Positions 35,407 through 48,248 of a stretch of DNA of 64,000 nt are shown piece by piece. Source of the DNA: Serripes groenlandicus (taxonomy: Eukaryota > Mollusca > Bivalvia > Cardiida > Cardiidae). The translations under genes were made by a program, and so were the position numbers. A model generated the notes under the pieces. It saw only the letters and a list, made by a program, of their open reading frames with translations. It searched no databases and was not told the DNA's origin. Position 1 is the stretch's first letter; each line of letters starts with the position of its first letter. The DNA lies in NCBI GenBank assembly GCA_031761405.1, contig JASEVX010000001.1:113564516-113628515 (forward strand), in the 5' to 3' direction.

Positions 35407-35974
35407 ATCTTTTTACATATGCAGACGCATTTTGACGCATATCCGGCAGACAACTTTTGAAAACACTGTGGCAAAAGAAAGATTTGCTCATTATGGGTGT
35501 TTTACGTTTTGCTGCAATGTTTTTGACTTTTTTCAATAATTTTACTTTCAATTATATATATATTTTCCTTAATTTTGCCCAGATGTGTTCAAAGTCAGGG
35601 GCGTACAATGTAGCTCCCTTTAGGCACTGTAGGCACGTGCATACACATGTTTTCTCAAAATGTCCCAAAATGCAGCTGCGGCGATAGACATCTGCGTAAT
35701 GTATCGACCAGATCAGCCTGCGCTGTCCGCGCAGACTGATCCGGCCGACACATTCCGTCTTAGGGGGATAGATGTATAGGGTAGTTATTCCTGAAACAGA
35801 AAATCCACAGGAGGCGAAAAGTGTCTATCCGGGTAGGCCTGTGTGGCATGCTTAGGCTGATCCGGGTCGAAACTTTACGCAGAGTCCGCAATGTGGATTT
35901 TCCCACAAGACGGCCTACACATTGATTATTGCCAAGCTACGCCACTGAAAGTGGCGTGTGTGGGTAATGGTTAA
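35407..35974 (-). mobile_element. TTAA-MITE, split by composite element copy 2
   Basis: Left part with GCAGACGCATTTTGACGCAT and ACACTGTGGCAAAAGAAAGA runs to TGTTCAAAGT (35595). The right end resumes at 35948 and finishes GTGTGTGGGTAATGGTTAA. The insert is the composite element at 35596-35947. Confidence 0.75.
35596..35947 (+). mobile_element. Composite foldback element copy 2
   Basis: Starts CAGGGGCGTACAATGTAGCT and ends AAGCTACGCCACTG. AAAGT at 35591-35595 and 35948-35952 is an exact 5-bp target duplication. The interior matches copy 1, including GGCACTGTAGGCACGTGC and the F-element arms. Confidence 0.85.
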
Positions 35975-36700
35975 TCCATATCCTTATCATTCATAGAGTA
36001 TTAATTTCATTTTCGTATTTTAAAGATTTGATCTGCATCAGGCAAAATACATGTTTTATTGCGTCTATGAAGATTGAAGACTCAAAATACGCCCCTAGAG
36101 CAGTACGTCCAATTACGCTTTAAGGAGGTTTTGTGGAATTTCTAATTAATTGACACTTCATGTTACATGTCAGAGATGGCAACTTTTGTTTCTGTTTGGC
36201 ATTTCATATCCTTAATACTGTCGTTGTTCTTCTGTAAGTGCATTGACATGTGGAATGCCAGATATAAGAATAGTATATTGTATCGGTCCGCGAAAGCTGA
36301 TTGTTCAGTTTTCGCAAACGCACGAATTACTATTTCCCCCTGATGTGCGCAGTCGGAACATAAAACAGATTGTCAGAAGTTTCGCCTTCTATCCGATGTT
36401 ACGATTTAGGCTCTATTTGAAAGAAAAAAAATGGGAATAAAATGTAACAAATAGTAAATAAGAGCACAATTACGTTACGAGTTGAAAACATTGTAGATAG
36501 TATTGTTGTTTGGTATGTTTCCCCACTTACAAAGTTTTCAAAATCTGTCTGATGCTCGGATGCAAATATGTCAAATGTATGTTATAAGAGGATTCAGTTT
36601 ATAATTGAAATCGTTTAAATGACGAACAAGTTAAAAGCGAGTTAAAACATGGTAGGCAACGATGATTTTAAGATATTTCATCCCGTTCAAATAATGTTCC
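35975..36700. other. No gene recognised
   Basis: AT-rich. A decayed MITE centre (TTGAAAACATTGTAGATAG and ATCTGTCTGATGC, about 36480-36562) is possible. The 65-codon open frame at 36243-36440 has no known domain. Confidence 0.4.
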
Positions 36701-36892
36701 CCCGGCTTGGTCATACCAAATACTTAAATACTGGTAGTGATGGCTGCCCTCCTAGACGATCAGGGTTGCGAGGTTAACATTACGACTGACTGGCAGGTGA
36801 TCAAAAGTACTGGTAACTTACCCAGTAAACGCAGTGATATAACTGTATTTATTTGAAAGCGGCGTAAAACACCAACCATTCAATCAAACGAA
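36700..36892 (+). mobile_element. SINE-B 3' portion
   Basis: GGTTGCGAGGTTAACATTACG, GGTAACTTACCCAGTAAACG and GAAAGCGGCGTAAAACACCA match the body and tail of SINE-B at 55951-56185. The head is decayed to GGCTTGGTCATACCAAA. Confidence 0.7.
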
Positions 36893-37544
36893 GTTTTCAA
36901 AATCTGTCAACTTTGGCATGTATCAGAAAAAGACATAGTTTACATTCAGAGCGTCACATTCTCTTGGTGCCGTGCAAGCAATGCATAGTAACATTCAGTT
37001 GATGTCAGATCTCTCATTCAAATCAGACCAAAATATTTCACTAGGCATATATTTAATCTTGTGACACCGCATTGACTGTCGTCTCGAATGGACACTTAAC
37101 AGTTAAATAGTCGTGAGCCTGTGTTTCTGTCCAATGAAATCACACGATACAAGCAATGATGTCGACATGGTTACTATACAATCGGAATACTCGGTCATCA
37201 CCGCTTTCATCCCTTTCCTGTTGATACCTATATTTGTGTAGGCGACGATGCATAGGCAAGGTTAATATGAGACGACCTGTCATCATATATAAACGAGCGG
37301 TTGCTGCTGCAGCACAGTTTAGTTCTGGTTTTAATGAGATGTCAAAACATAGACCCCCACAAGACTTTTCCTTCAGAGGGAACTAATATTGAGCGGTGAT
37401 CTGCGAATCCAACAGTACGTCATTTGCAACCAGTGTAAATGCAGATTAATCAGAGCATCCGAACTGTCTGACCTCGATCTGCACTGCACAAGTAATGTAT
37501 GTGGATCCTTAGCCTGTATCTGTAGGCAAGTCTCTTTTCCTCAT
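36893..37544. other. No gene recognised; one TATA-like site
   Basis: Holds a possible core promoter near 37284-37315 but no supported exon. Confidence 0.4.
37284..37316 (+). promoter_or_regulatory. Possible TATA-type core promoter
   Basis: ATATATAAACG at about 37284-37294, with a start-like CAGCACAGTTTAG about 25 bases on. The first ATG downstream opens only 21 codons, so there is no gene to attach it to. Confidence 0.15.
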
Positions 37545-37711
37545 GTGGTCCGTCCCACGAGAAAACCAACAATATGGAATGTGCATAATGTATCGACCCA
37601 CATCAACCTGCACAGTCCGCGCAGGCTACCTTGCACGGCATGCTTAGGCTGATCCGGGTCGATACTTTACGCAGTGTCCAAAATATTATTATTTTTTCGT
37701 GGGACGGCTCA
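37545..37711. mobile_element. Foldback MITE F, internally deleted
   Basis: GGTCCGTCCCACGAGAAAAC left pairs with TTTTTCGTGGGACGGCTCA right. Inner arms ATGTATCGACCCACATCAAC and GATCCGGGTCGATACTTTAC. About 100 bp of centre is missing compared with 58148-58409. Confidence 0.8.
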
Positions 37712-37767
37712 TGTTAAGGTTGATTTTCACAGAGCTCTGTTCAATTTGTACCTGAATCATTCCAGCC

Positions 37768-37988
37768 CAGCCCCTTTGGCTGAGACGGTAGCGACCGGGC
37801 TGTAAAACCAGGGTTGGTGTATTCGAACCTCAATATTCTTTCCGACGTTTGACAAAAGTCTTTGTTCGTCTTCCACCAATGGGCTTACAATGTTTATGTG
37901 GAAAAGAAGCAAGCAAACACATACGTGGATGAGCTTGCCGCCGTGCTATGACTGAGCAATTGTTGAAAACGGCAATAAAACACTATAA
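37768..37988 (+). mobile_element. SINE-like element, divergent
   Basis: A tRNA-like head (CCTTTGGCTGAGACGGTAGC; GGTGTATTCGAACCTC) is followed by TGACAAAAGTCTTTGTTCGT and the tail TTGCCGCCGTGCTATGACTG, TTGTTGAAAACGGCAATAAA. It shares its tail with SINE-A but has a different head. Confidence 0.6.
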
Positions 37989-38665
37989 ATCAGTCCTTAG
38001 CTATTTTAGATATTTTATATGATAATGAGATTGTTTTGATGAAATGAATATTAACTATATACATGTATAATGAAACTTTATTTTAGTTCAGTGTACTAAC
38101 ACATTCCAGTTCGTGATTATGTGTCAAACGAGTTATGTTATGTATATATACATGTAGCAGTTTATAGGAAATAATTGTCCCTTTCTCAATAAAATCAATC
38201 TATCAATATTTGAATGAGTCAGCTTGTAAGCAAGTTTGTTGTGTATTCATATTATGGTTTATGTTGTAGCTTAGAAAATATAATAAAATAATTCAGATTC
38301 AAAAGTGCGTAAACTAAACCTTTGCACTTCTATTCTGGCAATGATCTAATAATTCAAGCCGTACACAAACAGACAATCGGAGATTTGACATTTTCCTTGA
38401 ATTTGCGACTTCCGACAGCCTATGAAGAACAATACCATTGAAAACATTGCAGGAAAGGGCTTAACTGCACAAAAAGGAGCCATTCTCCATTTTCCACAAT
38501 AGTTGTTATCACATTACTACTACAATTATCTAGATGTTCTCAACTGTTTTCAAAGCAGTCGACTATTAAAATCCAATATCATGTAATCGTCTATACCTCA
38601 CGGCTGAACATTCTCTGATTTGTCTCATCGTAACAATGTTTCGGAAGTACGGACAAATTGTATTT
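37989..38665. other. No gene recognised
   Basis: AT-rich. A decayed TTAA-MITE-like centre is possible at about 38437-38575 (TTGAAAACATTGCAGGAAAG). Confidence 0.4.
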
Positions 38666-38669
38666 TTGA

Positions 38670-38875
38670 TGGGATTTATGCCGTTTTCAACATTATTGAA
38701 GTTATATCACGGCGATAGGTCACTTATTCATGATGCCTGAGTTAACAAACCAGGAAATGTGCCTTGACCAAGAGAACTCCATTATGACCACAGCGTTTCG
38801 ACTCGGGATCGAACCCGGGACGCCCGGTTCCAAATCCCCGGCGTAAACACTCGGCCGCGGCGGATTCCTGAATGT
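38670..38875 (-). mobile_element. SINE-A, near-complete copy
   Basis: In minus-strand order: GGAATCCGCCGCGGCCGAGT head, CGGGTTCGATCCCGAGTCG B box, CTTGGTCAAGGCACATTTCC body, TTATATCGCC and AATAATGTTGAAAACGGCAT tail. The A and B boxes are well kept. Confidence 0.85.
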
Positions 38876-39028
38876 TTGGATGACAATCTAGAGCAAAAGG
38901 GAATACTCAATACTGACTGTGAGTATGTAAGGCTTGTCTAAAACATGGTAAATCCATAATCTTTAGAGTCATTGTCCGCCTACATGTTTCTTCTTACACA
39001 AATCTGTTAGTTAAGCCCGTCCACACAT

Positions 39029-39218
39029 TTAACCTTTTCCCACATGTAGACGTATTTTGACGCCTCTGCAGCAGACGACTTTCGCAATCATAATGAGCAG
39101 TTTCTCTGATTGCCACAATGTTTTCAACTCTTTTCAATAATAACATTTTCCCATGTAGAGATTTTCATTATTTTACTTTGATTTCTTGCATATGTTGTTG
39201 TATGCGAGAAAGGGTTAA
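39029..39218 (-). mobile_element. TTAA-MITE copy
   Basis: TTAACCTTTTCCCACATGTA and GACGCCTCTGCAGCAGACGA at left; TATGCGAGAAAGGGTTAA at right. The left half of the central hairpin is partly deleted. Lies between the two genes. Confidence 0.8.
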
Positions 39219-40078
<860 letters not shown>

Positions 40079-40144
40079 CTAGAATTTTGCAATATTGCAC
40101 ATTAATTATTTGAAGAATATTAGTTTGGCACTGGTATTAATGTC

Positions 40145-43100
40145 TTACTTATATCTAAGGGTGATGTTTATGCTATGATTACAATAAGCCGAATTAGGTG
40201 TTAGTTGCTGATGAGGATATCTTGAATCAATATCATAATTTCGCGGCTGCGTAGTTGATGTTTCCGGCAAATTACTATGAGGGGGAAGTGAGTAGTAATT
40301 CGTATTTCCGTAATGGAGCGATTCAGATACAACCTGCATTTGGTCAAATGATTTCATGAACTGGTTTTCTAGGCATTTTGGAGTCGCGCCATGGAATGAA
40401 TCCTGGCACGACCTCTGCTTCGGTTCGTTGTGCTTCATTGATTTCAGCTCAGCTAACTGCGAACCAGAGCTCACCGGACTACTTGATGGAACAGGTGCGA
40501 TCTGTGATGTCTGCCTCTCTGCCGTGTTAGTAATGGTTTCGTTGAATCGTTGTAACAATGGGGAGTAAATATCCGTATCGAACGATCCTCCAAGCATGTC
40601 CAAATTCTCATCAAACAGAGATTCGTTTGTGTCCTCAAATGATACCCCGGAACTTTGCATGTTTGAGTGTTCTTTTGATACTGAACAGCTCCTGTTTAAA
40701 TTGTGTTGTTGACAGTCATGGTCGTCCGTTTTTATTTCCGGTTTTATTAGTTGTCTTCCTTGATCTACAAAATGATGCACTTCATCACAAAAGCCATAGT
40801 TATTTGCAACTTCCATTGATGATCTGTGTCGTTTCGAAGATTTGAAATACGGAAAACCACTATTATTGTCACAAGATCGACGGTTTGACAGGTCCGTATT
40901 ATTCATAAACTCTTTTTGGGGAACACCCATCGACGAATATGCGTCATTCTGTTTAAAGTCACCACAAGCACTACTATTTCCACAAGGATAATTTGAGTAT
41001 GGTGGATAATATTGACCACTGTTGTAATAACCGTTCTGAAACCGGTTTTGTTGGTAATCGTTTTGCATGTATGGGTAGTTGTTGGCGTAGTTCATTGGTT
41101 TGTTAGTGTCTATCTCAATAGATAATGACTGCATCCCGGCTGTAGATGGGATGTCGCAATGAGCGGGGCCGTAGAAATTCAACCTCTTTGCGAATGGTGG
41201 AGAACTGGCCATCCTTGGGCTACCTTGGTGTGACCATCTGGAACAGGTACATTCAAATGGTGGACACGAACACACGAAGTCTTTCTCTGAAAACAAAGAG
41301 GAATTAGAGTTTCATTTTTATCTCACTGTTTAAATACCTGCGTTTAGTTATTTAAATTCGAACTTGAATATAACTTTGAAAAGCAGCCTTTTTGATATTC
41401 ATCTCTCGTTCAATTTTAAATATGTACTGGCTAACTGTTAAGTTGAAAAACACAATAGCTGAACTTATGTTATGCTTCAAAACTGCATAGAGTATATGGA
41501 AAACATCAACGCATGCAAGTGTCGGTAACTGTCCCGCTATATATCGTGTTACGGTCCACAACACGATATTGGATATCAACGGACTGTGTGTTATGAATAT
41601 TTGACAAAACAAGGTTCAAATGAGGCACTGACCTGGCGTTATCATAGATCTTAGTGGTGACATAGTCTGGTCCTCCCTCTGTCTTTTGAGTAACCGTACA
41701 CCATTGCAGTTCTGAAATGTAATCGACAGGTTGAAGCTACACATAACAAAACATACTGATAGGTCCGTTGCATTTAAATACATTTTAAGTAAAACACGTG
41801 ATTAAGAAGTACAAAATAGATCTGATTATATCATATTAATTAGATGAAATTTTGAAAAAATCAAGTTCAAGACCTCATGATATTTGTAAATAAAACAAGG
41901 GTTGTTCAGATATATACTTTACAATAATAAGCTGTCCTTGATGTTTTTAAACCATGGTACATGTATTGTTAATTCAACTTACAACTCCAAGTCGTTGGTG
42001 GCGTATTGATCTTTGATGACGTCGGGCTTCCGCAGACGCCTTCAGTTCCGGTTTAGGATGATCATGTACACCCTTAGCTTGAAAGTAGATGGCACCACGA
42101 TGATGCCGCCAGAAATGGGTAACTGGGTAACCACTGTGACCCCTACAGGGCATAAGGTCAAGGATACCGGAACAACTAGGGTTGGGACAAATTTTACCTG
42201 GAATAACCATGTACAGAATTTACACATGTATTCAATTATCGTACCTCTTTGATTAGTTTAAAAAAATTAATGAGTTCAAAACCCTATTCTGTGTTTAAAA
42301 TGTTATAACCATTCAATTGTTCATAAGCATTCAATTATACATTCTTATAAACAGTTAGCTTAAATACATATGTACGCTAATATATACGGCCAATGTGTTA
42401 ACGTACATTTTGCCAAGAAGAGCTCAAGCACTGCATACATGATGAGTGTTCAATGAATTGGGAATGTGTTGCATATGCACACAGTAAATACGCACGACCT
42501 CGTCAGATTGTTCACTGTCCTATGAGTTTATCTTAAATTTTATCAAATGATGCCAGAGTTGAGAGTCAATAAGACCCATAAATACGTGACTTATAAAGAC
42601 TACACGGTATAATTCAACGAAATAAAGAAGATATACTTTTAATTTCGGAATTAAATGGTTTTGTTTACTCCTTTGTATGCAATCAGAAGTTCAAGGCAGA
42701 ATGTACTATTAAATAATCCAATTAGCACCGTTACCATTGCACAAACACACAGTTGATCATTCTTTCGACAGAACAACACCAAATACAGTCTAAACTTACC
42801 GATTTGTTTGCGCCTGGCCTTGTCGCAAATGGCGGGTCGAAGGTGAATCTTGTCGCCTTCGTTTGTGGAACAGTCATGACTACACACAAGTACACCAAGA
42901 CACGATTTTTTTAATATCATCGCATTGTGGTTGTTCGTATTGCGCATTGCCCATCCACTCACGTGACGTCGAGCGTCTTCGTTGTCATGGTTATAGACGA
43001 AGCGACAATTACCATCAGGCCATTCATTGAACTCGTCACATTGCTCAAGCTGTAATAAAATTAAATGTATTTAAATGCTTATTGTGTTGTTCTCATGCCT

Positions 43101-45360
43101 TGCGATCAAATTACTGGGCAGTATTTGGTTAAAATTAGTTGAAATAATCTCATTTACCGTCTTTCATAACTGAGCTTGTACAATAATTAAAAGATATAAC
43201 CTGGTCTTTTCGAACACTATGAATCCAAACCAATCAACTCGTCCACGCAGTCGGATATTTATGATATTTATCTACACTTTTCTCAAATTAATGACATAGG
43301 CTATATGATGAGTTATAAGAATTTTGATAAAAACCGAGCATATTAAGAGACCAGGGGCATAGCTCCCTTTAGGCACTGTAGGCACGTGCCTACACTTTTT
43401 TTCTAAAAAATGCCCCAAAATGCAGCTGCGGCGATACACATCTGCGTAATATATCGACCAGATCAGCCTGCGCTGTCCGCGCAGACTGATCCGGCCGACA
43501 CATTCCGTCTAAAGGGGGATAGATAGAGAAGTGATTCCTGAAACAGAAAATCCACAGGAGGCGAAATCCGGCTCGATACTTTACGCAGAGTCCACACTGT
43601 TGATTTTCTCACGAGACGGCCTACACATGGATTATTGCCAAGCTATGCCCCTGTTTGAGCACGAACATGCTCCTTAAATAACCCCTTACCGGATGCTGAT
43701 GCTGAAGGTGCATCTATTGCTAATGAATACATATTGCGAAAGTGAAAACTCATTCATAGTAAGTAACATTTACCTCCCCACAGTGCGTCGATTAACCGAA
43801 TGCTCCATTTTTGAAGATGCTATTATAATAGTCTATTATGTAATTTCGTAAGAAAAACGCCTTGTATAACCTCAAACAAATTGAATGTTGTACCCATTTA
43901 TTACTTAGGTAGTGCAATACTTATATTCTGTTACAGCTAAAGATAGTTTAGACGTCCATATTTCACCAATACAATAAAGGAAAATAAGTATGCAGTAACA
44001 TAAATTGCTCAGAATAAAAAAGTTTCTCCGTTTTCTACACCGTTTCAACCTAGCTTTTTCAAATTGTGAAGCATGTCAAGCTTTCCCTCGTCCCTTTGGA
44101 ACATGTAAGACGCATTTAAACGCATCTGAAGAAAAATACTTTATGAAAACCATTCTGCAGAAATTGCTTACTAATTAACAGCTTCTCCTTTTGCCATCAT
44201 GTTTTCAACACTGTTTAAGAAGAATTATTTCATTTGTAGATATTTCATTTTTGCCAAGATGTATACGATGTCGTCTCTTTATAGTTGTTGTATCGTGTGG
44301 GAAAGGGTTACATTACAAACAATAAATATTTTAAAAGGTGAACTTTTAAGTTGATGTCTTAAAGATGTCCATCATATTTAGATAGCTGTTCAAATATTGA
44401 GAGAAACATTTACAAGGCGGAAACCTAAATTCTGTATACCATTGTACTTTTAATTATGCTTGAAAGTTTCATTATTTCAAAATTAACTCCCGCAATGTGT
44501 TGTTTGATGGTAACCTACTCGGAGAATATTGAACCGGTTGTTGATTTGTCAAGGTTGATAAAGTTGCAAAACATCGCCAACGTTCATACAACAGGTTACT
44601 TCTGTTGGCGATAAAAGGAGGCTGCAGGGAAAATTGATAGAACCTGTCTAAAAGTTAATCGAACAAAACATCTGTAGAAATAGTACAATACAGGAGATAT
44701 CTGCTATTTCAATAATCTTTTTTTAATTTTGATTTTTTTAAAGTGTGTCGCTTAATTATCAATTGTGGGTGTGTGGTTTACATTTTTTTGACATGTGTGC
44801 AAGCGTTACGAAAGGACTCAATGATCGAAATTGACAATTTTAATATTGTCTCATTTGAATGACATGTGCAGAAATGACGAGTGGAAAAGCGCATTTGCTT
44901 GTCAGAAGCATGTTTTTCTCTATTCCCACAATATTTTTGAAAGTGAACCGCTCAAGATGCAAAGAAATACGTCTGTTCGCTGTAAAGTATTATATCGAAT
45001 CAGACACAAAGACGGTTCAATTGTCAGAAAATAAACTACTGCTCTTTTATAATGGTGTCTCTGAATAAATGATCTTATCTTTAACAATGGAGATTCTAAA
45101 CAAAGTATATGTCTATTTTATAATGGCGTCTATGAATAAATCTACTTCTATTCTGATCTCCAAGGTGGGTTGAGGAAGCCATTGCTTGCATTTTATAAGT
45201 CTTGATAAAATAAGAACATATTAGAAAACTCATCAGTGCTGAGATTCGAACTTACCACCGGTAAGACGTTATCATTGATGTCCCAATGATGGTCAGACTC
45301 TTTGTCGTCTTTGGCATTATGTATTGACGGCAAATACGACGTCTCTTCGGTTAACGTCAT
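40145..45360 (-). CDS. gcm: Glial cells missing (GCM) family transcription factor, five coding exons, 596 aa
   Basis: Zinc-containing DNA-binding transcription factor. Coding exons in transcription order: 45360-45256, 43049-42800, 42197-41983, 41711-41633, 41286-40145. Every junction is GT-AG, with phases 0,1,0,1. The GCM domain spans about residues 24-185: [11 protein letters not shown] at the end of exon 1, then [62 protein letters not shown] and AEARR, with the family's zinc-ligand Cys/His residues in place. The long last exon encodes a Ser/Asn/Tyr/Gln-rich region with an acidic stretch ([12 protein letters not shown]) that may be a transactivation region (inference). The acceptor CAG lies 7 nt before the ATG, so a 5' exon exists outside the model and could add codons. 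The family controls glial, blood-cell or endocrine fates in other animals; the role here is unknown. The 3' UTR carries a long CT repeat in mRNA sense. Confidence 0.95.
43352..43653 (+). mobile_element. Composite foldback element copy 3, in gcm intron 1
   Basis: CAGGGGCATAGCTCCCTTTA left and GCCAAGCTATGCCCCTG right. GGCACTGTAGGCACGTGCCT and the F arms are inside, with a ~50-bp deletion after CAGGAGGCGAAAT. No 5-bp duplication is visible at the flanks (GAGAC and TTTGA), unlike copies 1 and 2. Confidence 0.8.
43654..45255. other. Remainder of gcm intron 1
   Basis: Intronic AT-rich sequence with one TTAA-MITE (44080-44311). Open frames near 44831-45068 have no known domain and lie antisense to the gene. 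Confidence 0.5.
44080..44311 (-). mobile_element. TTAA-MITE copy in gcm intron 1
   Basis: CGTCCCTTTGGAACATGTAA and GACGCATTTAAACGCATCTG at left; AACAGCTTCTCCTTTTGCCA in the centre; ATCGTGTGGGAAAGGGTTAC at right. Confidence 0.75.
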
Positions 45361-45764
45361 GACGTCACTGAAATGAAACAAATATTGAGTGTTATTTTAA
45401 TTTTATTTTTCATAACAAATAAAATTAGGATATTATTTAGTAACATAAATAGAAATGATGTTTTCCATGAAACATAAAATAAAAGATGCACAGTCCTCAC
45501 ATTTCATAATAACGTTTAATTACTGGAATGTTGTCGCAGTTATTTAAAATATGACACGGGGAAGAAAACCAAACCAAAACAAATAATCATAAATCGCAAC
45601 ATTTCAACAGTTTAATCGGCCCCCAGTAGTTTCGTAATTCCGCACTCTGCATGCTACTTTAATTGTTTAACCATAGCGGTTAAGTATCTGTCTTTTTATG
45701 TGGATGGAAGCACATTCGGTAGAGAATGACGAGAAACTGTCTTTGGTTCATTCTTTTTAATTCA

Positions 45765-45941
45765 TTAACCCTTTCCCACAAACAGATGCTTCTGCAGCAG
45801 GTGCCGTTTACAAATATTTTGCCACGATGTTTTCAACTTTATTCAACAATTTCTCTTTCATTTATAGAGAGTTTTCATATTTTTGACTGAATAGTTAAAA
45901 ATTCGTCTGCTGCAGATTTGTTTTATGTGGGAAAGGTATAA
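45765..45941 (-). mobile_element. TTAA-MITE copy upstream of gcm
   Basis: TTAACCCTTTCCCACAAACA and TTCTGCAGCAGGTGCCGTTT at left; TTCGTCTGCTGCAGATTTGT and ATGTGGGAAAGG at right. The left half of the central hairpin is deleted. Confidence 0.8.
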
Positions 45942-46495
45942 GTGTTACTTTTCTAAAACACAAATAAAGTATTCTTTCACTCATTCCTTAATTTTGTTTC
46001 TGAGTAAACTTTCGGAACACTAACATGTTATTTTTGCGGGACCGTTGCCGTTCAAATTAGCCGTCGATAAATGACAGGAAATGCAAATTAGCTCTAAAAT
46101 GATAAAGGAAGTGTTACTATTTGAAATGATCGCCAGGCCCAACATCTTCTAATAAGTACGAAAGTAAGTAAGCAAGTTATTGCTTTATTTACAGAAGGTG
46201 ACATATTTAGAATATACTAATGTTTACCGTATGTTCCTAATAAATAGTTACGTTGATGATTATGCCATTCATTAACACTCAATTATTATGTAGATCTCCA
46301 ATTATTCTTCATAAAACAGTTTGTTATGAACCACCATGGGTGAGGAATTTGAATTTCGATTTGAAACTCAATGAACAAAAGCAATCAATATGTTGTTTAA
46401 ATGATCCACTATGTTGACTTTCATCATTGGTACCCCGATTCCGTCAATGCTTTTCTACACTCATTCAATAGAACGATACGTATGTAACACATAAA
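45942..46495. other. No gene recognised; region upstream of gcm
   Basis: AT-rich. It should contain or precede the missing gcm 5' exon, but no exon or core promoter can be supported from sequence. Confidence 0.35.
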
Positions 46496-46496
46496 T

Positions 46497-46607
46497 ATGT
46501 TTATTCTTGCCCACACACCTGCACCAGACGAGTTTTAATATCTAGCAAACTGTATGGAATATCGCTATAAATGAAATGTAGTTGAAATCATTGTGGCAAA
46601 ACTATTT
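46497..46607. mobile_element. TTAA-MITE fragment cut off by foldback element F
   Basis: TGCCCACACACCTGCACCAG, GACGAGTTTTAATATC and TTGAAATCATTGTGGCAAAA follow the MITE left half. The sequence then switches directly to F at 46608 and does not resume. Confidence 0.5.
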
Positions 46608-46728
46608 GAGCCGTCCTGCGAGAAAACTAACAGTATGGACTCTGCGTAAAGCATCACCCGGATCAGCCTAAGCATGCCGCGCAGGCTAACCCGGGCAGAC
46701 ACCTCTGATACGGAATGTGTCCGGCTCA
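46608..46728. mobile_element. Foldback MITE F, large internal deletion
   Basis: GAGCCGTCCTGCGAGAAAAC and CCCGGATCAGCCTAAGCATG, then ATACGGAATGTGTCCGGCTC. Centre and most of the right arm are deleted. Confidence 0.75.
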
Positions 46729-46788
46729 TTTAACGAAGGCCGAACTATGAATAACATAACTCACTTCACTCGAAACATAGGCAGACAA

Positions 46789-47106
46789 TGTAGCTTCGTG
46801 AATGTGAATGAGTTGAGTTATATATAGAGAGGGACTGTGTAGTATAAACACTTTCGACGATACCGAATCTAAATAGCTTAGAGTTCACTGACTATAACTT
46901 CGTGAATGTTAATGTACAGAAATATTGTGTAGTATAAACACTATCGTCTTTACCGAATCGACATAGTTTTGAGTTCACTGTTAGTTAGTTGAGTTATATA
47001 TATAGAAATACTGTGTGTAGTATAAACACTATCGACTTTACCGAATCTACATAGTTTCGAGTTCACTGTAGCTTCGTAAATGTTAGTTAGTTGAGTTATA
47101 TGTATA
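46789..47106 (+). repeat. ~95-bp tandem array, interrupted by a LINE
   Basis: TGTGTAGTATAAACACTATC followed by CCGAATCTACATAGTTT and GAGTTCACTGTAGCTTCGT repeats about three times with 10-20 percent variation. The last partial unit lies beyond the LINE at about 48248-48312. Confidence 0.8.
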
Positions 47107-48248
47107 GAGATGGCAACTTTTCATTAGCTGTTAAGAGTCTACATGACCAAGCAATGAAGGCCATGTATAGTTTATTATCAATATTCAAACGTGTACCAAT
47201 GGACATTAAAACAAAGTTATCATTATTTGATAAATTGGTTACACCTATTATTCTGTATGGGGCCGAGGTATGGGGGATATACAAGTGCAAAGACGTAGAT
47301 AGTCTTCATATCAGATTTTGCAAAATAATTTTAGGAGTCCGTAAACAAAGTTCCAATAATGCTGTTTTGGGTGAACTCGGTCGATTCCCCCTTTCTATCA
47401 TATGCTTGGAAAAATCACTTAAATACTGGCTTAAAGTGAAGCGTTCATCAATAATAAGTTTGAGCGATGTGTACAACGACAGTTGTGTCCATCTTTTAAA
47501 TTTAAAAACAAGCTGGGTTTATAGAATTAAACAGCAATTATCAGATTTGGGATTATCTTTTGTTTGGACATATTTTGATCCAGACTGCAATTATTTTCCA
47601 ATAATTAAGAACCGTATTAGGGATCAATTTATTCAAAAGTGGTTTTCAGACATCAATAGTTCATCTAAACTAAATTACTATAAAGATTTTAAAACGACTT
47701 TTGAATTCGAATCCTACCTAGAAAATATCAAAAATGATAGATTAAGAATTTGTTTGACAAAAATACGTATATCGGATCATAAGCTAGCTATTGAAATTGG
47801 TAGATATACAAATATTGCGAGAAATGAACGATACTGTGAATTATGCAACACACTTTCATTAGAAAGTGAATACCACTTTGTCTTGACATGTCCCTCATTA
47901 AGAGATTTAAGAATAAAGTATTTTAAACCGTCTTTTCCAACATTGTTTAAATTTTCGCAATTAATGTCAACTAAAAATAGAAATGTACAAAGTAGTCTTG
48001 CAAGATTTATTAATGAAGCTTCAAATATGAGGAGGGATCTTATATCGATACCTGCTATTTGAATCATAACCACAGAAAAACCTTTTACTATTACTAATGA
48101 TGTTATAATGTATATATGAATAGTTTTGTTATGTATGTGATGGTATTTTGTAGTCATGTTTTGTGCATGTTCAACCATTTTGTATGTATTTTGTATGGCC
48201 AATGGCACATTTAGTGCCGACTTGCCTAATAAAATTATTTGAGTTTGA
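47107..48248 (+). mobile_element. 5'-truncated LINE with intact C-terminal ORF
   Basis: An open frame from about 47091 to 48062 covers the RT thumb and C-terminal region of a CR1/Jockey-like LINE: NFSLAVKSLHDQAMKAMYSL, VTPIILYGAEVWG, ILGVRKQSSN, LGELGRFPL and a CX2CX9HX4C zinc knuckle (residues about 264-282 of the frame). The catalytic RT core is missing, so it cannot move. The 3' end is AATAAAATTATTTGAGTTTG followed by the host tandem unit. The frame being intact over 300 codons suggests a recent insertion. Confidence 0.85.

Noticed and set aside
37389..37652. 87-codon open frame at 37.4-37.65 kb
   Set aside because: More than half lies in foldback element F, and the rest has no known domain.
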